Assembly: GCA_037576215.1 (NCBI GenBank)
Contig: JBANDB010000016.1
Coordinates: 1 to 64,000, forward strand
DNA: 64,000 nucleotides
Source: Armillaria gallica
Lineage: Eukaryota; Basidiomycota; Agaricomycetes; Agaricales; Physalacriaceae
Reading direction: 5' to 3'
Position numbers and translations under genes: made by a program. The notes beneath the pieces were generated by a model that was not told the origin of the DNA, made no database searches, and saw nothing but the letters and a program-made list of their open reading frames with translations. Shown piece by piece: positions 1 to 8,199 of this stretch; the stretch's first letter is position 1; each line of letters starts with the position of its first letter.

Positions 1-133
1 ACCCTAACCCTAACCCTAACCCTAACCCTAACCCTAACCCTAACCCTAACCCTAACCCTAACCCTAACCCTAACCCTAACCCTAACCCTAACCCTAACCC
101 TAACCCTAACCCTAACCCTAACCCTAACCCTAA
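1..133. repeat. Telomere, (CCCTAA)n array
   Basis: About 22 perfect head-to-tail CCCTAA units run from the first base to about 133, with the C-rich strand reading inward. That is the orientation expected at a left chromosome end carrying TTAGGG telomeres, as in most filamentous fungi. The array passes directly into retroelement coding sequence with no subtelomeric spacer. Confidence 0.98.
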
Positions 134-2318
134 TCTAAATACGCCTGTAAATGTTTTATATGCCGCCCAATTTAGACATTATGTTCATCGCTCCCCCGGT
201 GTGAATTTGCCTAAGTCCATCGAATATCAGCTCGCAGTTGGTCTGAAATACATGTTTCACTCACCACGTAAAACGTCTTTAATCAAAGACGCGTGGAATG
301 ACTTTAAAGAACGCCTCAGATGGCGTATCTACTTTAGTTTCACTGCGCACAACGACGAAGACTCGTACGATCCGGACTTCGAGGTGCCCCGCTCACGCGG
401 CAAACGTGCACCCATGTCCCCGCAATATATAGAAGCTGGCATCCGTGAGGGCGAGCGCTTCGTGTTAGACACGATCGCCAAAATACCCACGGAAGAGGAA
501 GTGAGCTACCCGGCCTCCGCGCTGGCCGTCCACCCTCGCCAAATTTCTAAGTTCTTAGAGGATAACGCATATGTAGTTACTTCAACCGATAAGAACCTTG
601 GGCTCGCGGTATCTACGCGCGAATGGATCGACGAAAAATCAAAAGAAATCGTAGGCGATGTTTCTAACTACACGCCTCTACACCTATTAATGGTGAATGC
701 TATATGCGATAAACAATGTACTGACATGGAAGAAATTGCGCTGCTTGCTGAAGCACACCTTCCTAACGGATCACAACTCGGAAGATTCTTTCGATCGAAG
801 ATTACTTCGACAGAAACTCAACATGTGGTACCGACGTTCTACGGCATTCCTAAAATTCATAAGGAACCGGTTAAGATGCGTCCGATTATACCATGCCACA
901 GTGCCATCCAGAATCCGGCTGCTAAGTACGCCTCTAAAATTCTCAAACCGCTTATCAAAGCGGCGCCAACCATAATACATGGATCCAAAGATCTGGCGAT
1001 AAAATTGAGTCAGATTAAGTTAACCCCCGGCCGTAACACCTATATCGTTACTGGTGACGTCGTGGCGTTCTATCCCAACATTCCATTGGACCACTGCCTA
1101 GAAACAGTGCTCGAGCTTTACAAGGAATGGTACGGAGACGCCGTCGAAGTCGACAATGAAGAAATGCTCTACGCAGAGCAAGTATTCATTAAATGTCTTA
1201 TAACGGGCAACAAAAATCTGGTCTTGCGTTACGGAGACTCATTCTTTAAACAGACATCGGGCCTAGCAATGGGCGTTGCCGATAGTCCGGACTTAGCTAA
1301 CCTTTACGGTTACTGGTTCGAACGACGTCTCAACTTAATGAATGATCCGGATGTCCCGTTCTACGGACGGTACATCGACGACTGCCTCGCCATTGTGCAC
1401 GCTTCAACAGAGTCTGAAGCGCTTGCTAAAATTACAAGGGTGAAGTTTGACGGATGCAAGATAGAGTGGGAAGTGAGCAATCACCATCACGAGTTTCTGG
1501 ACATGATGATTTATATCGACGACAAAAACGCGATTCAACACATGCCTTACAGAAAGAGCCGCTCCCACCAAGAAAGAATCCCATGGGTTTCATTTCACCC
1601 TATCACGGTAAAACGTGGAACGTTTATAGGGGAAATGTCCCGGTTAGCAACGCTAAGTAGCACTATGTCAAGCTACGACGATGCAATTTGCAATTTAATT
1701 GCGCTCTACATCTCGCGCGGCTATCCCGCAGATCTTTGTCATAAATGGACAAGAGAAAACTTTACAGAACGCTGGTCAAATCGTCTCAGGGTGACACCTG
1801 TTAAAGACGGAGAGGATGACGGAGTTCTCGTACTCAAATCCGAATACAACACTGCATGGGACTTCTTTTCTGCAAAAGAATTAGGAGATACTATAGTAAA
1901 TACCTGGCGTAGTCGCATCGAACAGATCGACCGCTTGCGGACTGCCCCGCTAGACTTGTCGGTCCTCTTCGGACAAATCCCACCGGACAAGGTCCCTTCC
2001 GACCTCGCGTTGGAAGTTCAGACCCCCGGAGGGCCCGAGGAGATACCCGACATAAGAAAAATAGGTATTCTCAACCGACGAATGATTGTGTCTAAACGCA
2101 GGACACGTAATCTATTCGACCTCACTAACCTTTGGAAAAGGATAGTTCTCCTACGCCTGGATGAAGATGCACTCAATCCCGGATATCAATCGCCCGATTC
2201 TGAAGAGTCTGTCGCTAGCGACTCTTCCGATAGAATGGACGTTGATCCGAATATCTTAATCCAAATGAATCAAGCGTTAGCCCCTGCTGCTCTGCGGCAC
2301 TTGGGTGCAACGGTATGA
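132..2318 (+). CDS. Penelope-like reverse transcriptase, endonuclease-less (Coprina-like), 5'-truncated
   Basis: Reverse transcriptase of a Penelope-like retroelement. Numbering from the GTG at 201, I see an N-terminal DKNLG block, YGIPKIHK followed by RPI, motif A GDVVAFYPNIP (about 285-295, Asp286), motif B GLAMGVADSPDLANLYG, motif C YIDD (391-394), an EFLDMMIYI block, and a PLE-type thumb SFHPITVKRG. After the thumb there is an acidic, Ser-rich tail and no visible GIY-YIG endonuclease. That combination is known for telomere-attached PLEs (Athena in rotifers, Coprina in basidiomycetes). The frame is open upstream of 201 all the way into the CCCTAA repeats and has no ATG, so the true start has been lost and GTG 201 is not a credible start. 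The frame carries no internal stop. The 5' end faces the telomere, as expected if telomeric 3'-OH ends prime reverse transcription. Confidence 0.9.
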   Translation, partial: NLNTPVNVLYAAQFRHYVHRSPGVNLPKSIEYQLAVGLKYMFHSPRKTSLIKDAWNDFKERLRWRIYFSFTAHNDEDSYDPDFEVPRSRGKRAPMSPQYIEAGIREGERFVLDTIAKIPTEEEVSYPASALAVHPRQISKFLEDNAYVVTSTDKNLGLAVSTREWIDEKSKEIVGDVSNYTPLHLLMVNAICDKQCTDMEEIALLAEAHLPNGSQLGRFFRSKITSTETQHVVPTFYGIPKIHKEPVKMRPIIPCHSAIQNPAAKYASKILKPLIKAAPTIIHGSKDLAIKLSQIKLTPGRNTYIVTGDVVAFYPNIPLDHCLETVLELYKEWYGDAVEVDNEEMLYAEQVFIKCLITGNKNLVLRYGDSFFKQTSGLAMGVADSPDLANLYGYWFERRLNLMNDPDVPFYGRYIDDCLAIVHASTESEALAKITRVKFDGCKIEWEVSNHHHEFLDMMIYIDDKNAIQHMPYRKSRSHQERIPWVSFHPITVKRGTFIGEMSRLATLSSTMSSYDDAICNLIALYISRGYPADLCHKWTRENFTERWSNRLRVTPVKDGEDDGVLVLKSEYNTAWDFFSAKELGDTIVNTWRSRIEQIDRLRTAPLDLSVLFGQIPPDKVPSDLALEVQTPGGPEEIPDIRKIGILNRRMIVSKRRTRNLFDLTNLWKRIVLLRLDEDALNPGYQSPDSEESVASDSSDRMDVDPNILIQMNQALAPAALRHLGATV

Positions 2319-2651
2319 TTGCAAGTAGTTCGTTACAGTTCTGCGCGCTGTCGTCTTCGCGGGCGGCCAGTGTCGTCGGAGCGTCCTTGGCTGCCCTCAC
2401 CCGCGCCTTGGAATGGTCCTCGTTCACGGGGGTTCTTCGCCGTTAGGTGGGGTATCGACTTAGCAATCTAAACGTATGCGTCTGTGACCAGACGCTTGTA
2501 ACCCTCTGCCGGTACTTGAGTACCGTATCAGTCGGGACAACTAACGCTTTTCAGCCACAGGCAATTCTTTTTTACAAGACTATTTATGTGAAAAACTTAC
2601 TATAACGTCGATCTTCACGACGCGTTGAGGCTGGTGTGTCCAGCTGGCGGG
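134..2651 (+). mobile_element. Telomere-attached Penelope-like element, 5'-truncated
   Basis: The unit comprises the reverse transcriptase frame plus about 330 bp of 3' untranslated sequence. It lies between the terminal telomere array and a 14-bp internal telomere tract at 2652. The 5' end is truncated and capped by CCCTAA repeats, and the 3' end runs through ...GGCGGG into CTAACCC. I found no LTR, no target duplication and no complete second open frame. The trailer contains several small inverted repeats but no canonical hammerhead core. Confidence 0.8.
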
Positions 2652-2665
2652 CTAACCCTAACCCT
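2652..2665. repeat. Interstitial telomere tract (14 bp)
   Basis: CTAACCCTAACCCT directly follows the 3' end of the terminal Penelope-like element. It has the same orientation as the terminal array and marks the former telomere onto which that element was copied. Confidence 0.85.
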
Positions 2666-3364
2666 CCTGTAAGTTTTGACTTAGCAATAAGTCGCAGCAC
2701 TCAACTAAGCAAATTTATTGACTTAGAACCCTAACCGCTAACCTAGCACGAACCTAACCGGTACTCGGCCCGACCGGACCGGACCGATGGTAATAGGCCC
2801 GCTTAATGACGAAATGCCGCCGCCCTACGGGGGCGGGCCTGATTAATAAGCGAATTGACGCTCGGACCCCGGCCTTCGGGCCGAGCTCCGCACCCACGGA
2901 GATGGCTAGTCCTCACCGAGTTTGATCACGTGACCCCGGGCTGGTACCCGAGTCAGATCACGTGTTAGGTAAGCAAGATTTGTCAATAATCTTATCTAAT
3001 CTAGACCGGGCCTAAGCGGCCCGGCCGTTAGTCGTTCGACTAATTATTTAATGCCGCGGCGCACGGACCAGGCCTTTAACGAGGCTCTATCCGCGCGTCG
3101 TCCTTGAGGCTGCTGCGTAAACGTCACTGAGAGCCAATGGCTATTGTCTCTCATGTCTTGGCAACATGCGACAAACGGTCCCTGAAGAGCTTTAAAAGCG
3201 AAACGGGGTGGGATGGCTTAATCTCCATCCCCCGTTGGACCTCAGTTTCGCTCACACAGCAAAGCTCAAGAACCCGCCTTTCGGTGAGTTCCGCTTTGTT
3301 CTACGATCCATGCGATCCTTCGGATCGCACCCCCCTCCCAAGCACTTCGTGCAAGGTCGGGGGG
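2666..3364. mobile_element. Remnant of an earlier telomere-attached element (untranslated part)
   Basis: This GC-rich, non-coding stretch sits between two telomere tracts. It holds compact hairpins (for example GCGATCC-TTC-GGATCGC near 3313 and GCACTTCGTGC near 3342) and a degenerate telomere-like AACCCTAACC at about 2727. It shares the motif GACTTAGCAAT with the trailer of the terminal element (2455 and 2677). Its inner end, GGGGGG followed by CTAACCCTAACCC, resembles the inner end of the first element. I infer the 3' trailer of an older, strongly 5'-truncated relative. No reverse transcriptase sequence is visible. Confidence 0.5.
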
Positions 3365-3377
3365 CTAACCCTAACCC
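3365..3377. repeat. Interstitial telomere tract at a gene breakpoint
   Basis: CTAACCCTAACCC abuts the interrupted oxygenase gene at 3378. On the minus strand the gene's intron 2 runs straight into GGGTTAGGGTTAG, the sequence expected from telomere addition at a broken end. Confidence 0.85.
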
Positions 3378-3696
3378 GGAGAAATTGACTAACCCGAACG
3401 ATTCACCATTGTCGCCCTGTTCATACTTCATTTTCTTCTCTAGAGGCAGTCTCATTGTCTCCTCCCCCATTTCGAACACACGACTGGCCTCTTCGACGCC
3501 GTGATTCCTCAGGCTACTATTATCAGCCACATGATATCCGCAGGCCTCGTTGAAAGACGTACTACCAAAATCCGAGCTTTCGAGCGGCTTCCCAGAGTCT
3601 CTCCGTCTCGGCTGCATCGCCCTCCTGGAGTAATTGGAAGTCGATAACAAGAAGGGGGTGAGTAGGGACGTCGTCTGGAAATGGGGGAGATAAGAT
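3378..3696 (-). pseudogene. 2OG-Fe(II) oxygenase copy 1, cut by telomere addition
   Basis: Minus-strand 5' part of an isopenicillin-N-synthase-like dioxygenase, homologous to the copies at 5076-6307 and 30654-31937. Exon 1 (LSPPFPDDVPTHPLLVIDF...), intron 1 with an intact GT...AG, and exon 2 up to NGESFG are present. The first 16 bases of intron 2 follow, and then telomere repeats replace the rest of the gene. The codon aligned with the start ATG of copy 2 is ATC here, so the start is lost as well. All catalytic parts (HxD, distal His, RxS) are missing. Confidence 0.85.
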
Positions 3697-5075
3697 GTTT
3701 GGATGGCAGATAAGAGCCGCGAATCTCTTAAAAACCGAAAAGAGAAACAACAGCTATACCCGAGTCCAAGGTTATAGGTGTTGCTCAAAGTCCCAAAGTC
3801 ACGCGGGAGAGGATGAATGTATCGAGGTGGTAGAATGGTCCTCGTTCGACGTTGATAGCCCAGCGCTTCGAAACTGGGCGGTGAAACTCCGCATTACGAA
3901 TCGACGTTGAGTCTCATCTGCAGCGAGATCATTTCGTACTGGGAGATAGGATACCTGTAGAGCGGTGAGCGATGTCTTACTGCTTGTGGATTTACATTTA
4001 AACTTTAGCCTTACTTCATATCACCATTTAGAAGTTCTCCTGATGATGAAATTGGAAAAGAATCCGTCTGTAAGCGTCTTTCCGGTCAATTTCTCTACGC
4101 AGAAATAAGCTCAAAGCCCGAATACACCACCATACCAGTTAGTCGGGTTTAAAACTTGTTTTACACAAGTCTAATTGCCGTGAGCGCATACAAGTCGGGG
4201 GCTTTATGTATTCCTGGCTCAAAGGACCGGGATCCTCGTCAGAGACACTCAAACCTGGAAGTTGCGGTTCAGAGCATCGGCAGCACCTGAGGTTTAACGC
4301 ATCCTCCTTCCACGACACGGCCTATCACGCCGGTATGATCAGTACTCCTATCTTCAATGATTATAAGACCTGGGGAGAACGGAGCTTCCGTTTCATTGCT
4401 CTCACACTCTCCCCAGGTCTGTATTTTGTTATGTTTCTGTAGCTATCTCTCTCACACTCTCCCAGATAGAGTGTTACATCTCGAAGACTTCTTTGTGTAC
4501 CCGCCCTCCCGTACCCTTCTTCAGACACTTGTCCTCCTGTACTTACCACTTTAACTTCTTTTCCGACACAGTGGCAACTTTCCAAGTCCGAGCTTGGTTT
4601 TAATGTCTCCCTGTCTAGGCCTTTTGTTGAACTCATGTATTTCGCTCATGTATTACATACTCTTACCCGTACTCGCGCAATAATCACTCACACTCGGATC
4701 CTGTCGCTGATCTCAGGGCAGGGTCGCGTCTCGGCTAACCTCGCGTGAAACTGAGACCCTGTACTCACACAGACGAGCAAGGCAATTAGATTCCGAGAGA
4801 AGCTTTCTGTTCGTGACACTTGAAGAGAAGCAGTGCTCGTGAATGTACGATTCGTTCAATATATTGTAAGATTTCGCGTACCCATCGGGTCTAATTACCC
4901 AGGCTAATACAATATATCATTCTGATATCGATGTCGAGCGATGATTTGCATATGAATTTGACGTGCATGTGCCTGCCGGACTCGTTAGAAGGCGGTTAAA
5001 AAAGAATCTTCCAGCCATATCATTCATTCTCAGTTCCCCTACTTGCTTTCCACGATTCAGGACCCTGGACCGCTC
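3697..5075. other. Spacer without a supported gene
   Basis: The first part is the former upstream region of oxygenase copy 1. At about 4140-4450 there is similarity, in inverted orientation, to the interior of the transposon-rich stretch 61330-61640 (shared AAGTCTAATTGC and AGGACCGGGATCCTC, then CTCTCTCAC repeats). It is therefore probably an old fragment of the same repeat. I see no gene. Confidence 0.4.
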
Positions 5076-6307
5076 TTATGAGTACCTCAGTAACAGTCGA
5101 AGACCGAGCCGACTCACTACTCTGTTATTCAACCTCTGGTATTTGACCCGTCGTGCAAACCACTCTTTCGCTGTCTCGCCGGACTCAAAGTTTTTCCCCG
5201 CAGCATTGCGTACTGCAGCGGCAATAAGGGCGTTGTCCTCAACTAAAGCACGGAGGACAACCGAGTTGCCTGGTCTGGTGAAGAAGACTAGTGACCACCT
5301 ATCGAGATGGGACTGAGGACCCGGAGGCGGTCTAAAAAGGGTGAACAAAGAACGGATATCGTGGAGCGCCGTGCTTACAAGACTCGATGCAAATTCGAGC
5401 GGAGGATACCTCCACTGAACAAGGAGAGAGCGTCGCCGATATTGCAGATTGCATGCTCCGGGATTAGCTTTGATAATGTAAGAAAAGAGCTAAGTCTAGT
5501 AAGGTGGTTCATCGACTCACCCTGACATACTGCCACTCCGTATACCCCGGTGGAAGAACCTGCAGACCACCCAGTCTGTTATGCAGGAAGCTCAAGGAAC
5601 CAAAGTCCGTATGGGCCCCGATCGCCATTCGGTCAGGAGCGTATCCCGTGGGATTCTTCGTTGTTCGCGCTTCGCTTCCACTATACTCATCTTTGGGGTG
5701 AAGTTTTGTCAACGTGCCTTTCGGTAACTCGAGCTTGTCGTTGAAGATCTCCAGGATTGTATCATTGACTTGCACCGACTTGATAACAAACGGGGTGATA
5801 GTTGATTCCATTCTCTTGTTTACAGTGGAAGGGTAGGTGCGGTGGGCAACATTGGGGTAAGCGAGGGCATCGTCCTTTGAGACGTTGATGAATTCCATGG
5901 TGTCTTGCTGCCCTGACGCGTCCACAGCGCTACTGCCCGCGGCCTTGTATCTGAATGAGAGAGATGAATGGTAGGATATACACCGAAAGAAAAGAGCCGA
6001 CCCAAAAGATCTACCATCGTCGCCTTGCTCGTACTTCATCTTCTCTTCGAGAAGCAGTCTCATTGTCTCTTCTCCCATTTCGAACATACGGCTGGCCTCT
6101 TCTTCGACGCCGTGATTCTTCAGGCTACGCTTATCAGCGATACGATATAGCAAGGCTTCGTGGAGAGACGTACTACCAAAAGCCAAGCTTTCGAGCGGCC
6201 TCCCAGAGTCTCTCTATTTCGGCTGCATCGCCCTCCTGGAGTAACTGGTAGTCGATAACGAGTAGAGGATGAGTGGGGACGTCGTCTGGGAAGGGGGGAG
6301 ATAACAT
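5076..6307 (-). CDS. 2OG-Fe(II) oxygenase, IPNS-like, copy 2 (five exons, altered C-terminus)
   Basis: Non-heme iron, 2-oxoglutarate-dependent dioxygenase of the isopenicillin N synthase/gibberellin oxidase fold; substrate unknown. Exons on the minus strand, inferred by aligning the copies: 6307-6177, 6124-6002, 5950-5521, 5467-5379, 5331-5076, all with GT...AG introns, giving 342 residues. It is the only copy with an ATG (MLSPPFPDDV) at the start. Motifs seen: LKNHGVEEEA near the N-terminus, the iron ligands in GAHTDFG (about His198/Asp200) and NLHRV (about His255), and the co-substrate motif DRWS (Arg about 269). Relative to copy 3, one base is missing near the end, which replaces the last 30-odd residues with a short different tail and an early TAA. 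It could still be active because all ligands lie upstream of that point. Confidence 0.75.
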
Positions 6308-8199
6308 GGTTAGATGGGGGATGGGAGTCGCGAGTCTCTTAAAGGGCGGTCATAGGTGCTCCTTTCCCATGATGTAGTGGTCACAAGCCTGTCTGAAACG
6401 GAATAAACTAAGACCAGAAGCCAAAGCCAAAGTCGACACTATGAATGGAGATACATGATACCGCTCAAGATCCATGGATAAGCGAGAGAGATGGCGGTTG
6501 CAGAGTCGGTGGTAGGACAGAGCTCCTTGATCAAGTCCTGATACTAGCTAGTCAGAATTATCAGCATTTTTTTGCCGTCAATGCGCCACAGAAGGCCCAA
6601 GAGATCCCGATAGATAGATACTCGCACTGGATGCTTTAAGACCACTCATTACTGAATGCGCCACTGAGGAGAATGGACGATGCAAAGCAAGGAGCTACTC
6701 GCGTCTAACTCGCGCCCGCAGTTCCAAAATAAGTTGGCACTTCAAGTTTCCAGGGATGCCGCTTACATATCTGTCCTCAACCGCGTGATCAATTGGAATA
6801 GCCCTTCGGCATCTCGGGCCGTAAACGGGCTGCTGAAAAACTTTGTATTATGTACGCTCCGGCTACCGGCTACTCCTTTCCCTCTTCCTTTCACAGAACC
6901 ACCGGTTATTCCGTACGTATCATGAACCCAGCGAGAAGCTGCCAATGACTAGCCGCTTCTTCTTCCTTTCGGTACCTCAGGCGTCCTGGAGCTCTGTCTT
7001 AATCTGCTGCCCGGACCATCAACCTTCAGCGTGGCCTGGTTTTTTCGCCTTGCCTTGCCTTTTTCACGGCGTTTGAGAAAGATTTCTCCTCGTCTCAATA
7101 GCTCCAGCTATTCGGCAAGGAAACATGTAATTTCTTGGATCGTTCCTTTTCGTTCAATAAATCAGTGATAGTGTGAAGAGTGCATGCGTGAGTCGACATA
7201 TTGTGTCCTTGTCTCTGTCTGGCGTCCTAATCTTCTCGACAGAAGATCGGAATGCAAGTGGGAGCTGTCGTTGACAGTGTAGTCTTAGTACTGCGACGAG
7301 CAAATGCCAGTACTGGTCTTTTTGCTGCACATTTCCCGGGGTGATCTTTGTGCGTTGGTATACTGAACTTTAGGACCGACGGTCGAAGATTGAAGGAATC
7401 GTGGAAAGCCGAACCTCTTCTATCGGAGTTCTTATATCGACGGATCGAGAGATTCCTCACTTGCGTCGTGACTGAAGAATTGGCGACATGCGAAAGGTAC
7501 GTTTTGATTGGGAAGGAGATTATAGATTCTTGATGAGATCCTTCAAACTTGCAGCGATGTTATTCCCTTTGGTTTCGGACGTCGGGGCCGATGCTCATCG
7601 GAGAATTTACTACGAACTCTTGAGCTACCAACATTCCTCGTCTGTTGGACTGCGTATTAACCATTTGGTGGTGCTTACTTCCCCTTTACCGTCAGGGTGA
7701 GGGCGCGTTAAGTCGTTGGCTAGACCGCCAATGTGAGCATTTTCACGACGTCATGGAATTGATCGTGATTTATGGGAGTGTATCAAATGTCAGATCAATT
7801 TGACGCGATCTAATAAAATGTCCAACGTGTCAGATAATTCCTCACTTCTGTGGTGGATCTATATCCTCCCGCAAGTTGTCTGTACGAGGATTTACTACCA
7901 ATTTCGGGTTGCTAACTTGCTGACTCAAAAGTTAAATCTTCCTTGGCAGCCTGGCTTTGAAGTAGCTTAAGCTCGAGCGTCGAAAAATAATTTTAATCTT
8001 ACCCAAGTGCACAACGGACGTTGAATCAGCAGGCATCGACTCTTGGTACGGGATATTCTTCAGTTTCTAGAGCAAAATAATCTTTCTGGTGAAAATAAGC
8101 CGGAGTGACCGGAAGACGAAAAGGGATAAAATGCTTCCATAAAAGGAATGCGAATCTTGATGGCGCTTCTTTCAGAGGTTATAAAAAAGGACGGCGGCG
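6308..8199. other. Intergenic region, no gene recognised
   Basis: The first 130 bp match the upstream region of oxygenase copy 3 in inverted orientation (shared CAAGCCTGTCTGAAACGGAATAA), so a promoter was duplicated with the gene. The rest shows only short frames without recognisable motifs. The last part is the upstream region of the Pumilio-type gene, with TTATAAAAAA at about 8179. Confidence 0.5.

Noticed and set aside
201..2318. GTG 201 as the true start of a 705-residue reverse transcriptase
   Set aside because: The frame is open upstream into the telomere repeats, and no ATG lies in frame nearby; truncation explains it better.
2319..3364. Hammerhead ribozyme, as reported in some Penelope-like elements
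   Set aside because: I looked for CTGANGA...GAAA on both strands. AATGACGAAATGCC near 2805 resembles the 3' half, but no matching CTGATGA partner is present.
3208..3504. Frames of about 98 residues crossing the internal telomere tract
   Set aside because: They run through non-coding trailer, telomere repeat and the antisense of the oxygenase; no family resemblance.
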